Assembly (NCBI GenBank): GCA_026645575.1
Contig: JAPKMW010000154.1
Coordinates: forward strand, 1-18,149
DNA: 18,149 nt
Reading direction: 5' to 3'
Source of the DNA: Caldilineaceae bacterium
GTDB lineage: Bacteria; Chloroflexota; Anaerolineae; Caldilineales; Caldilineaceae
The number at the start of each line of letters is the position of its first letter. The first letter of the stretch is position 1. The translations under genes were made by a program, and so were the position numbers. Of the stretch, positions 7,861 to 14,527 are shown piece by piece. The notes below the pieces were generated by a model. The model was not told the DNA's origin. It made no database searches and saw only the letters and a program-made list of their open reading frames with translations.

Positions 7861-8583
7861 ATGACACAACAGCAACTGTGCATCTTAGCGCTGGCGGCCC
7901 ATGCCGATGATCTCGAAATCCTTTGCGCCGGCACCTTGGCCCGTTGGGCGGCGCAAGGTCACGCCGTAACCATGGCGACCACCACTTGGTGCCAATATGG
8001 CTCCTATGAACTCTCACTGGCGGAATGTTCACGCATCCGTCATGCCGAAGCAGCCCAATCCGCGGCCCTGATCGGCGCCGCCTATCAGGCGCTGATGATT
8101 CCCGATAATACCATTAACCCCTATGATCAGGGGCAGCAGCGCCAGGTGATCGAGTTGATTCGCCAAACGCGCCCCCAAGTCATTCTCACCCATGCCCCTA
8201 ACGACTATCACACCGACCATTCCAACTTGAGCGAATTGGTCAAGTGGACGGGGCCACTGCTGGGCCTGCCCCAATATGAGACCGCCAGCCCGGCGCTCGA
8301 TTATAACCCGGCGCTCTACTGGATGGACACGTTGAATGGTCGTGGCTTTGAACCAACTCATTATGTGGACATCACCGAAACGCTGGCGACCAAAGTGGCA
8401 ATGGTCAACTGCTTTGCCAGTCAAATCCCTTTTCTACAACGCTATTTTGGGCTGGATCTGGTCGAACAAGTGCAGACCGTCGCCCGCTTTCGCGGCATCC
8501 AAGCCGGGGTGCGGTATGCCGAAGGCTTTCAGCGCTATCAAGGTGCGGGGTGGGGGAATCTGACTGTGCATTATTTGCCGTGA
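7861..8583 (+). CDS. PIG-L/LmbE-family zinc-dependent deacetylase
   Basis: A 240-residue LmbE-like protein; family members remove N-acetyl groups from GlcNAc-containing glycans, glycosides or pseudo-disaccharides such as mycothiol precursors. The zinc and catalytic motif is H14-A-D16-D17-L-E19, where the common form is HPDD; the second metal cluster is HAPNDYHTDH with H111, D115, H117, D119 and H120. Start ATG 7861 with a weak AGG upstream. It is 25 bp behind the ROK regulator and probably cotranscribed, so it may deacetylate the sugar imported by the divergent operon, perhaps an N-acetylated aminosugar derivative. That pathway link is inferred; the fold is clear. No signal peptide, so cytoplasmic. 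Confidence 0.92.
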   Translation: MTQQQLCILALAAHADDLEILCAGTLARWAAQGHAVTMATTTWCQYGSYELSLAECSRIRHAEAAQSAALIGAAYQALMIPDNTINPYDQGQQRQVIELIRQTRPQVILTHAPNDYHTDHSNLSELVKWTGPLLGLPQYETASPALDYNPALYWMDTLNGRGFEPTHYVDITETLATKVAMVNCFASQIPFLQRYFGLDLVEQVQTVARFRGIQAGVRYAEGFQRYQGAGWGNLTVHYLP

Positions 8584-8628
8584 GGAAACATCCCGGCAGT
8601 GCCGTTACTGTTACCATAGCTGGACTGT

Positions 8629-8658
8629 TTGCCCAGAGGCAAGAGAAGAGGCTATAAT
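8629..8658 (+). promoter_or_regulatory. Candidate promoter of the RidA-like gene
   Basis: TTGCCC at 8629-8634 (4 of 6), an 18-bp spacer, and a perfect TATAAT at 8653-8658. Predicted start is near 8665, about 50 nt upstream of ATG 8716. Confidence 0.5.
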
Positions 8659-8667
8659 AGAAGCCTA

Positions 8668-8682
8668 TCAATATAATATTGA
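8668..8682. promoter_or_regulatory. 15-bp perfect palindrome downstream of the RidA promoter
   Basis: TCAATATAATATTGA is symmetric around its central A and lies at about +4 to +18 of the predicted transcript. It could be an operator for an unknown regulator, but the sequence is AT-only in the middle and chance symmetry is possible. Confidence 0.35.
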
Positions 8683-8715
8683 AAATCAGGACGTCAACCA
8701 GAAGGAGAAAAGAAT

Positions 8716-9168
8716 ATGTCCTACGAAGCAAAGTTGAAGGAACTGGGTTATACGCTGGAAACGGTAGATCTGAACGCAGGGCGGTTAATGCACGCCGTGC
8801 GCACTGGCAACTTGGTCTATACCTCCGGTCAGGTCTCTCGCTTTGGCGGCAAAGAGATTATCGGCAAGGTTGGCCGCGAGGTCACGGTGGAACAAGGCTA
8901 TGAAGGGGCCAAGTTGTCGGCGCTCTGCTGTTTGCAAGCAGTCAAGAGCCTAACCGGCAGCCTGGATAATGTGGTGCGCGTGGTCAAGGTGCTAGGCATG
9001 GTCAACGTTGCCCCCGATTTTAGCAACACCCCGGCGGTGATTCACGGCGCCAGCGATCTCTTTATCGCCGTCTTTGGTGAAGCGGGTCGCCATGCCCGCA
9101 GTGCCGTTGGTATGCAAATCCCCTCCGACTTTGCCGTTGAGGTCGAAGTGATTTTTGAGGTTAAATAG
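8716..9168 (+). CDS. RidA/YjgF/YER057c family protein
   Basis: A 150-residue RidA-superfamily protein, slightly longer than the classical 128-residue enamine/imine deaminase and resembling the longer bacterial subgroup. Classical RidA hydrolyses reactive enamines from amino-acid metabolism as a cytoplasmic trimer. The substrate-binding arginine is present (R128 in GRHARSAVG), as is an acidic residue in the last strand (E144 in FAVEVEVIFEV), which supports an active pocket. AAGGAGAA lies 6-13 bases upstream of ATG 8716. It is a single-gene unit with its own promoter candidate, converging on the nucleotide-sugar dehydrogenase gene with a palindrome between. Its precise substrate is unknown. Confidence 0.92.
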   Translation: MSYEAKLKELGYTLETVDLNAGRLMHAVRTGNLVYTSGQVSRFGGKEIIGKVGREVTVEQGYEGAKLSALCCLQAVKSLTGSLDNVVRVVKVLGMVNVAPDFSNTPAVIHGASDLFIAVFGEAGRHARSAVGMQIPSDFAVEVEVIFEVK

Positions 9169-9175
9169 TCTATTG

Positions 9176-9226
9176 GAGATTAGGTATTGGGTATTGCGGA
9201 CTACCGAATATCCAATACCTAATCTC
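9176..9226. terminator. Near-perfect 51-bp hairpin, probable bidirectional terminator
   Basis: Arms 9176-9199 and 9204-9226 pair almost completely around a 4-nt ACTA loop, with one wobble and one bulged G; the outer 15 bp are perfect. It sits between convergent genes, 7 bp after the RidA stop. No strong T-tract follows on either side, so it may instead be a palindromic repeat used for termination or RNA protection. Confidence 0.65.
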
Positions 9227-9258
9227 TAACTGCTTTCTCTTACTTCTTGATCAACCGC

Positions 9259-10251
9259 TCAATCGGCCGCGATATAGGCGCCGGCAGCTACATGTCCATT
9301 GCGTTCCGGCAGCGGCAACTTGCCGTTGCTGCGATAGGTTGGTTTTTGGACACTCTTGAGGACCTGGTCGATCTCATCCGGGGCAATGGCGGCGGGGCGG
9401 GTGGTTAGCAGATCATCGTTGACGGCGATGGTGGCGGCCAACATCTTGTGTTCTAGGCCCATATCCTCACAAAAGCTCATAAAGGCTTCCGTGTCTTTGG
9501 GCAAACAAGCACCGCCATAAGGGGCGCCGCCGCGTGTGCCATAAAGCGGGTTCCACATGCTTTCGGCGCTACGAGCCACCACGGCGCCAATCAAATTGCT
9601 GTCCACGCCCAACTGCTCACAGATATGGTGAACCTCGTTGAAGTAGCTGATCTTGACGGCATTGTAGATGTTGTTAACATACTTGATGGTCTCAGCCTCG
9701 GTGGGGGTGCAGTGAATCAGCAGACCGCCAAAGGGAACGTAGAGATTGTTCAGAATTTGCGTGGTCGATTGATCGGTAACACCTAACACGGTGATCCAAG
9801 GGCGATCAAAATCGGCCTCGGACGTGCGCTGGCGTAGAAATTCGGGGTTCATTGCCAAACCAAAATCGACGCCGGCTAATTTACCCGAAGCCTTTTCCAG
9901 AATTGGTTTAAGGGCCATTTCGGTGGTGGTGGGGGGAACGGTGCTACGCACAACAACACAAATATATTTGCTAGTGGTGGCTAACCCGGCGCCGACCTGG
10001 TGGGCTGCTTGTTTGATGTGATCCAGGACAATACGCTTGTTCCTGGTGGGCGTGGAAACAGTCAACATGACAATATCAACCGTGTTCCAGTTCACCCCAT
10101 CGATGGTGGAAGCGCGAAAGCCTTGCGCGTTCAGGTCTTTAAGCTTGGTGTTATCGACATCAACGAACGAGACAGTGTGTCCTTTTCTCGCAAAACCTTT
10201 GCCTGTCGCTTGACCAACGACACCTGCGCCAACGACTAGGATATTCGACAT
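9259..10251 (-). CDS. UDP-glucose/GDP-mannose dehydrogenase family protein, short form
   Basis: A nucleotide-sugar dehydrogenase-like protein of 330 residues. Seen: Rossmann motif VVGAGVVG (6-13), STVPP (103-107), NPEFLR (135-140), the conserved lysine K200 in NAVKISYFNE, and the catalytic cysteine C249 in GGACLPKD. Such enzymes oxidise a UDP- or GDP-sugar to the uronic acid for envelope polysaccharides. Family members are usually about 430-450 residues; here the C-terminal nucleotide-sugar-binding domain is absent, the frame ending soon after the central helix region, with a hairpin and the RidA gene directly beyond. ATG 10251 is chosen because AAGGAG lies about 10 bases upstream; the frame is open to 10383, but that extension is not family-like. 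Activity uncertain because of the missing domain. Confidence 0.88.
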   Translation of the reverse strand: MSNILVVGAGVVGQATGKGFARKGHTVSFVDVDNTKLKDLNAQGFRASTIDGVNWNTVDIVMLTVSTPTRNKRIVLDHIKQAAHQVGAGLATTSKYICVVVRSTVPPTTTEMALKPILEKASGKLAGVDFGLAMNPEFLRQRTSEADFDRPWITVLGVTDQSTTQILNNLYVPFGGLLIHCTPTEAETIKYVNNIYNAVKISYFNEVHHICEQLGVDSNLIGAVVARSAESMWNPLYGTRGGAPYGGACLPKDTEAFMSFCEDMGLEHKMLAATIAVNDDLLTTRPAAIAPDEIDQVLKSVQKPTYRSNGKLPLPERNGHVAAGAYIAAD

Positions 10252-10284
10252 GCGGGTTTTCTCCTTGCAATGATAACTGATAGA

Positions 10285-10312
10285 TATATAGATATGTAGT
10301 ACAAAAAGACAA
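10285..10312 (-). promoter_or_regulatory. Weak promoter candidate for the dehydrogenase gene
   Basis: Minus strand TTGTCT (10312-10307), a 16-bp spacer, and TATATA (10290-10285), each 4 of 6 matches. The surroundings are AT-rich, so chance matches are expected. Confidence 0.25.
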
Positions 10313-10326
10313 CAATAATCAAAACT

Positions 10327-10359
10327 AGTAGAACTTACGGGCCATCGATGAAGTTGCAC
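10327..10359. repeat. Hairpin in the dehydrogenase leader region
   Basis: AGTAGAACTT (10327-10336) and AAGTTCTACT (10350-10359) are perfect 10-bp arms around a 13-nt loop, about 75-110 bp upstream of the dehydrogenase ATG. Depending on the true transcription start it is an operator-like site or a leader hairpin. Confidence 0.55.
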
Positions 10360-10496
10360 AAGTTCTACTGGCCATCTCATCATTCATTTGCCCTACGACA
10401 TTAATCGCTATGATTGGACAAATCCTTCAAAAAAATATTAAATCTGTAATTTTAGTATTTTAACAGAGTTGAACAACAATAATTTCAAGTCAGACA

Positions 10497-10523
10497 CATT
10501 ACAATGATCAGATCATTGTAATG
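10497..10523. repeat. 27-bp palindrome (12-bp perfect arms)
   Basis: CATTACAATGAT, spacer CAG, ATCATTGTAATG. A perfect 12-bp inverted repeat in the middle of AT-rich non-coding DNA, with the spacing of a dimeric-protein operator or a short hairpin. No T-tract follows. Function unknown. Confidence 0.7.
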
Positions 10524-10647
10524 CTCTTCTATCCACAAGGGTAATCCCATCGTGCGGTGGGCTACGCCAAAGAATAATACTTCTTGCTCTGTAAGGTAAT
10601 CTTTACGGAATTTATTTTTCTACAATAACCTTAACAAAAATCTTTGC

Positions 10648-10659
10648 TGTAAGCTTACA
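10648..10659. repeat. 12-bp perfect palindrome TGTAAGCTTACA
   Basis: TGTAAGCTTACA is self-complementary and shares the TGTAA/TTACA half-site with the 27-bp palindrome 140 bp away and with single half-sites nearby, which hints at a family of protein-binding sites. Confidence 0.45.
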
Positions 10660-11139
10660 ACAGATTACAATGAAATCACAGTAATGTAATCTTTTGTAAT
10701 AATTCTACTCTGTTCCTCCATTTACAAGAAATTTAAACTATAAACGGAGCAATAATCATGTAATATTGCAATATCTACCATGATATAAAACGATAATTGC
10801 TAAATTTGCAATTTTATTTCCCTATGAACTCATAATATTTAGTCTTTCTCTCTTGACCCCACTGATCACCGTCATTTTCATCAAATACTCTCCATATTTT
10901 GTACTAGCCAGTATAACGCTTTTTTATCGATTAAATATTACAATTTGCTGAAAAGTTTCGATTACTTGCTGATTGAACAACGGTTTTCGCTGGACCTGAC
11001 AAGAATTTGCTTAACAATGTTAGGAAACCACGCAAGGGAAATTAAGCTTTCAAATTACTGACGATACTGCTTTTTTCCCCAAGCCCATCAACCTGCTGCA
11101 TTTGTTCAATGTCACCTTCTGGTTTTTCCAGCCTTAGCA

Positions 11140-11145
11140 TATAAT
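11140..11145 (+). promoter_or_regulatory. -10 box just upstream of the ATL start (likely leaderless transcript)
   Basis: TATAAT ends 7 bp before ATG 11153, so transcription would begin at or next to the start codon. No Shine-Dalgarno is present. The -35 position (TTCTGG) is poor. Confidence 0.5.
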
Positions 11146-11152
11146 AATAACT

Positions 11153-11542
11153 ATGCAAATTAACGTCGTTTCAGCACAACCACCCATCTATCAACGCATT
11201 TGCCTCATGGTTCAACAGATTCCGCCGGGGCGTGTCGCGACATATGGACAGATTGCTTCCCTAGTCGGCAACTGTACCGCCCGAATGGTTGGCTACGCGA
11301 TGTCGGCCCTGGATGGCGCCAGCAATGTACCCTGGCAGCGTGTGGTAAATAGTCAGGGCAAAATCAGCCCACGCGCCGATAGTCACAGCACCGCGATGCA
11401 ACGGTTGCGATTGATCGAAGAAGGAATTCTCTTTGATAAGCAACAACGAATCAATCTGCGCCACTACCGCTGGGCCGGCCCTTCGCTGGAATGGCGCTTA
11501 GAACATGGCTTTGATCCCGAAACAAGTTGGCATGGGGAGTAA
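11153..11542 (+). CDS. Alkyltransferase-like protein (ATL, MGMT-related)
   Basis: A 129-residue homologue of the DNA-binding domain of O6-alkylguanine-DNA alkyltransferase. The methyl-accepting cysteine of the PCHRV motif is replaced by tryptophan (P60-W61-Q62-R63-V64), the defining change of ATL proteins, which bind O6-alkylguanine, flip it out and hand it to nucleotide-excision repair instead of repairing it themselves. The base-flipping arginine (R44 in ARMVGYAMS) and the tyrosine in RVATYGQIA (Y31) are kept. Here the residue after W61 is Gln, where His is common. A TATAAT just before the ATG suggests a leaderless message. It is immediately followed by the GT39-like gene; functional linkage between the two is not obvious. 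Cytoplasmic. Confidence 0.93.
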   Translation: MQINVVSAQPPIYQRICLMVQQIPPGRVATYGQIASLVGNCTARMVGYAMSALDGASNVPWQRVVNSQGKISPRADSHSTAMQRLRLIEEGILFDKQQRINLRHYRWAGPSLEWRLEHGFDPETSWHGE

Positions 11543-13300
11543 TTGTTCTTGACAACGCTCGCGCCATACCGCAACCACCGCCGATCCTGGCTTTGGCTAC
11601 TCGCGCTTTTGTTGCTCTATTTGTTGCTGGCCGGCTATCAACTCAATTTGCCTGGCTTGCACTATGATGAAGCGCGTGAGGCCGGTGTAAATGCAATGGA
11701 ATTGCGCACAGGTGCACCGGTCACGGCATTCCGTCACGTAACTCTTCCGGTCGCCGGTCTTGCCTTGCCCGTGATGGTGCAAGATTATATTGGCGCACTA
11801 AATGTCTATCTAGCCCTGCCCCCCTTGTGGCTCACGGGCATCGGCGTCCCCAATCTGCGCATCGTCCCCTTGCTTACCGGTCTGGCGAGTCTGCTGCTGC
11901 TCGAACGGGCCGTAACAGCCTGGGGAGCCTGGCGCACCAATACCCCGCCTGCGGTGCGCCTTCCACTTTCCATTGCCGGTCTGTTGGCGGTCGGGCTGCT
12001 GGTGGCTTCCCCCAGCTTTGTCTTCTGGAGCCGACAGGGCATCTTTGTCACCAATTTGACCCAACCTTTGACCTTCTGGTGCCTATGGCAGGGAATCCGT
12101 TGGTTGCACACCGGTTGTGACCGCCACTTGCGCTGGAGCGCCTTTGCTGGCGGTTGTGCGCTCTATGCCAAACTATTGGCGCTGTGGGTCATTGGCCCCT
12201 TTGTCCTGTTCGCCGCCGGCTGGTGGTTGTGGCAACGTTGGCAACAGCGGGCAGTCCCCTTGTTATCCGCATCACGCTTGTTCGGGGTTGTGGTGGCCTT
12301 TCTGCTACCGCTGACGCCACTCCTCTTTTTCAACTGGCAGAGCGGCGGCGTCTGGCGCGCCTTCACCGATCATCTGGACACCAGTTATTATGGCGTGGCA
12401 AACCGGGATCTGGTTGCGAATCTGGCGGTGCGCAGTCGTCAGGTGGTACAGACGCTGGAAGGGAGTCATTTCTGGTATTTGGGGGGACTTTACGGCAATC
12501 CGCTTGCGCCGTGGCTGGCACTAGTCAGCAGCGGCTGGAGTCTATGGCGTTGCCGCCGGTTGATCCTGGCGCCGTTGCTACTAGGTCTGGCCGCTTTTGC
12601 GTGTAGTTTGTTTACCATTAGCGATCTGTTTATCACCCACTACGCCCTATTGCACCCTTTGTTCATCGGCGTTGTGGCCCTGGGGTTAGCGGTGATCGAC
12701 AGCCCGCTAAACACAGTGGCAACCAGTAGAATCTTTCAGGCAGGTGATAGTGGACGATCAGAGCGTCCACTATCACCTGCCCGGAAGATTGCCCCATCAC
12801 CCGCTGATCGATCGACTGCCCCATTGCCCTGGTTGCTGGCGCTCCTTATCGTGCTATGGTTTAGCGCCGATCTTACGGCAACCGTGCGCTATCACTTGGC
12901 CTTGACCCGCAGCGGCGGCCTGGGCGACCATTCTGATCTCAGTTACCATCTGGCGTATCACTTGCGGTATAATGGCTTCGGGTCGCCGATTGCCCTGGAC
13001 TGGGGTTTTGACGCGCCAGTGCGCTATTTGAGCGAGGGCACAGTGACACCCATCGAAATTTTTGGCTATGCTTCCCCTGTTGCACCCGACCCGGCCTTTG
13101 GTGAACGATTGCGGTCGTTTCTCGGCAACCCGGACAATGTCTACTTGCTACATATTCCCGCTGCCACCAGTTTCCAGGGCCGCCGGGAACAGTTTTTTGC
13201 CGAAGTCAATCAGGCCGGTTTACAGGCCCATCTGGAAACGACCTTTGTCCAACGCGACGGCGTCCCCCTCGTCGAGATCTGGCGCGCCCTCCCGCCGTAA
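11543..13300 (+). CDS. GT39-like integral membrane glycosyltransferase (ArnT/PMT superfamily)
   Basis: About 585 residues with roughly ten hydrophobic segments and a soluble C-terminal part of about 130 residues. After the first membrane helix (about 16-32) comes LHYDEAREA with D42-E43, the acidic pair in the first outer loop that GT-C transferases use for catalysis. Family members move a sugar from a polyprenyl-phosphate donor to lipid or protein at the outer membrane face. No ATG is usable near the N-terminus; the start is TTG 11543, directly after the ATL stop, or TTG 11549, which sits better behind GGGGAG (11534-11539). Coupled translation with ATL is likely. A 61-bp palindrome encodes residues about 396-416 in a loop before the last hydrophobic segment. 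Acceptor unknown. Confidence 0.85.
   Translation: MFLTTLAPYRNHRRSWLWLLALLLLYLLLAGYQLNLPGLHYDEAREAGVNAMELRTGAPVTAFRHVTLPVAGLALPVMVQDYIGALNVYLALPPLWLTGIGVPNLRIVPLLTGLASLLLLERAVTAWGAWRTNTPPAVRLPLSIAGLLAVGLLVASPSFVFWSRQGIFVTNLTQPLTFWCLWQGIRWLHTGCDRHLRWSAFAGGCALYAKLLALWVIGPFVLFAAGWWLWQRWQQRAVPLLSASRLFGVVVAFLLPLTPLLFFNWQSGGVWRAFTDHLDTSYYGVANRDLVANLAVRSRQVVQTLEGSHFWYLGGLYGNPLAPWLALVSSGWSLWRCRRLILAPLLLGLAAFACSLFTISDLFITHYALLHPLFIGVVALGLAVIDSPLNTVATSRIFQAGDSGRSERPLSPARKIAPSPADRSTAPLPWLLALLIVLWFSADLTATVRYHLALTRSGGLGDHSDLSYHLAYHLRYNGFGSPIALDWGFDAPVRYLSEGTVTPIEIFGYASPVAPDPAFGERLRSFLGNPDNVYLLHIPAATSFQGRREQFFAEVNQAGLQAHLETTFVQRDGVPLVEIWRALPP
12730..12790. repeat. 61-bp near-perfect palindrome embedded in the glycosyltransferase frame
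   Basis: 27-bp arms 12730-12756 and 12764-12790 match at 25 of 27 positions around a 7-nt loop; the inner 18 bp are perfect. It is read through in frame and encodes a polar stretch rich in Arg, Ser and Pro between two hydrophobic segments. Natural coding sequence rarely forms such a stem, so an inserted palindromic element is the best explanation. Confidence 0.8.
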
Positions 13301-13307
13301 ATAATTC

Positions 13308-13343
13308 TTGACAAGGCGACAAGGTGACAAGGTGAATTATAAT
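13308..13343 (+). promoter_or_regulatory. TTGACA ... TATAAT separated by the 8-bp tandem repeat
   Basis: A perfect TTGACA (13308-13313) and a perfect TATAAT (13338-13343) lie 24 bp apart, too far for a normal promoter; the gap is filled by GACAAGGY repeats. Loss of one 8-bp unit would give a 16-bp spacer. Whether it is a real, repeat-tuned promoter is inference. Confidence 0.35.
13310..13335. repeat. Tandem repeat, 8-bp unit GACAAGGT, about 3 copies
   Basis: GACAAGGC, GACAAGGT, GACAAGGT, then GA. A degenerate copy in the opposite orientation follows at 13350-13377 (CTTGTC recurring every 8 bp), so the -10-like TATAAT sits in the loop of an imperfect inverted repeat. Confidence 0.85.
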
Positions 13344-13395
13344 TTCCATGTCTTCTTGTCCTCTTGTCTTCTCGTCACCAAAAAGGAGCTACACA

Positions 13396-14337
13396 ATGTC
13401 TCTCTCAACACCCGATCTACTGGATAGCCTTGACTCGGCGATCACCATCCCCATCATCCCCTTCCAAAGCGGGCAAATTGATTATGACGGCCATGCCCGT
13501 AATATTGAATATCTCATGCGCAACAACCGGCTCGAAAAAGGACGCCGTCGTGTCATTTCGGTGGCCGGCACCAGCCTCATCCACCACATTGAACCGGAAG
13601 AACAGACGCGCATCTTCGATGTCACCGGCCAGGCGATGGGCAAGGAGGGCGTTCTCATGTCCGCCATTGTCCCCAACCCCTATCGGACCGCCGGTCAGTT
13701 GGTGGAAGAACAGTCCAAGTTGCAACGTCCGCCTGATATTTACCTGATCATGCCGCTGGGTGGCACCTATAGCACCGAAGGTCTATACGAATCGTTGATG
13801 GCCTTTGGCGAGCGCTATGGCAACGCCTGCGGCGCCCGTTTCCTCTACTACCACCGGCTGGCGCGTGACAAAGCCGCCGTCATCCGCCTGCTCAATGATT
13901 CCCCCCACTTTGTCGGTGTCAAAATTGGCACCGGCGAGGAAGATGTGCGCCCCATGATCGACGGTGTGGGCGACAATGCCATGGTGATTTGGGGGATTGG
14001 CGACCGCAGCACCAAAGCCGCGGAACTGGGCAGCAAGGGCCACACCTCCGGCACAGCGGTTCTCTGCACCGGCATCTGCGACGGCATCAACAATGCCCAA
14101 CGGCGTGGTGACTTTACGGCAGCGCGAGCGTTGGAAGCCGCGGTCCATGAACTGGAGGAGATCCGCTTTATGAATGGCCGTGTCTATAACTACTCGGCGG
14201 TGGTTGAGGCGATGAAGTTAAGCGGTTTTACCGACATTGTCCCTGGTGATTGTAGCGGCCCCTACAACCCCCCCGTGCCGGCGGAAGTCTCAGATCGCCT
14301 TCGCCAGGCGATTGAACCATTGCGGCAATATCATTAG
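13396..14337 (+). CDS. Dihydrodipicolinate synthase (DapA)/N-acetylneuraminate lyase superfamily protein
   Basis: A 313-residue TIM-barrel protein of the class I aldolase DapA/NanA superfamily, which forms a Schiff base with pyruvate or another keto-acid. The Schiff-base lysine is K176 in FVGVKIGTG, and the tyrosine partner is probably Y151 in FLYYHRL. The substrate-loop motif, normally GTTGE, reads G58-T59-S60-L-I, so this is probably not true lysine-pathway DapA but a paralogue acting on another keto-acid or sugar-derived substrate. ATG 13396 follows AAGGAGC by six bases; the frame extends to 13348, but that part encodes the repeat region. It is followed by a strong terminator, so monocistronic. 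Specific reaction unknown. Confidence 0.88.
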   Translation: MSLSTPDLLDSLDSAITIPIIPFQSGQIDYDGHARNIEYLMRNNRLEKGRRRVISVAGTSLIHHIEPEEQTRIFDVTGQAMGKEGVLMSAIVPNPYRTAGQLVEEQSKLQRPPDIYLIMPLGGTYSTEGLYESLMAFGERYGNACGARFLYYHRLARDKAAVIRLLNDSPHFVGVKIGTGEEDVRPMIDGVGDNAMVIWGIGDRSTKAAELGSKGHTSGTAVLCTGICDGINNAQRRGDFTAARALEAAVHELEEIRFMNGRVYNYSAVVEAMKLSGFTDIVPGDCSGPYNPPVPAEVSDRLRQAIEPLRQYH

Positions 14338-14377
14338 CCATTGGTTTCTACCTAACCAATCCAATTTGGCTGTTGCT

Positions 14378-14431
14378 ACGCCTGCCAGGGTTGCTCATTC
14401 CCTATGAGCAACCCTGGCAGGCGTCTTTTTT
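14378..14431 (+). terminator. Intrinsic (Rho-independent) terminator
   Basis: Perfect 21-bp stem, arms 14378-14398 and 14404-14424, with a 5-nt loop and a T-run at 14426-14431. It lies 40 bp after the DapA-like gene's stop. Textbook form. The stem is symmetric, but the T-tract follows only on the plus strand. Confidence 0.92.
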
Positions 14432-14435
14432 GTTG

Positions 14436-14527
14436 GTAACTACTCAGCCTCCGATGCACGGCACTGGTCAAACGCTGGCAGAATTCATGAATGACACCTG
14501 ACTAGTGCCACACACCTGAGCAGTTAC
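14436..14527 (+). mobile_element. 92-bp inverted-repeat element, copy B (MITE-like)
   Basis: Terminal repeats GTAACTACTCAG and CTGAGCAGTTAC differ at one position. The internal GGCACTGGTCA arm motif and the extra 6 nt in one arm are shared with copy A at 2739-2830, seen in opposite orientation. Flanks TTTTGTTG (14428-14435) and TTTTATTG (14528-14535) agree at 7 of 8 bases, as a slightly decayed 8-bp target duplication would. It lies directly after the terminator T-tract and encodes nothing. Confidence 0.75.

Larger units (their letters stand above)
10384..11139. other. Long AT-rich non-coding region rich in TGTAA/TTACA motifs
   Basis: About 750 bp without a credible gene on either strand, clearly AT-rich compared with flanking coding DNA. 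TGTAA or its complement TTACA recurs roughly ten times between 10440 and 10770, often in symmetric pairs, including the two palindromes listed separately. Frames are full of stops, and I recognise no known RNA family. It may be a regulatory region, a decayed gene, or acquired DNA. From about 10800 to 11139 I see nothing specific. Confidence 0.6.

Noticed and set aside
10252..10383. 44-residue N-terminal extension of the dehydrogenase
   Set aside because: The Rossmann fold starts at ATG 10251 with a good Shine-Dalgarno; the extension covers hairpin and AT-rich promoter-like DNA.
10529..10537. CTATCCACA as a DnaA box marking a replication origin
   Set aside because: A single 8-of-9 match with no cluster, no dnaA/dnaN genes nearby and no other origin hallmark.
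13783..14148. Minus-strand 121-residue ORF opposite the DapA-like gene
   Set aside because: It lies wholly antisense to a well-supported gene and shows no recognisable domain.
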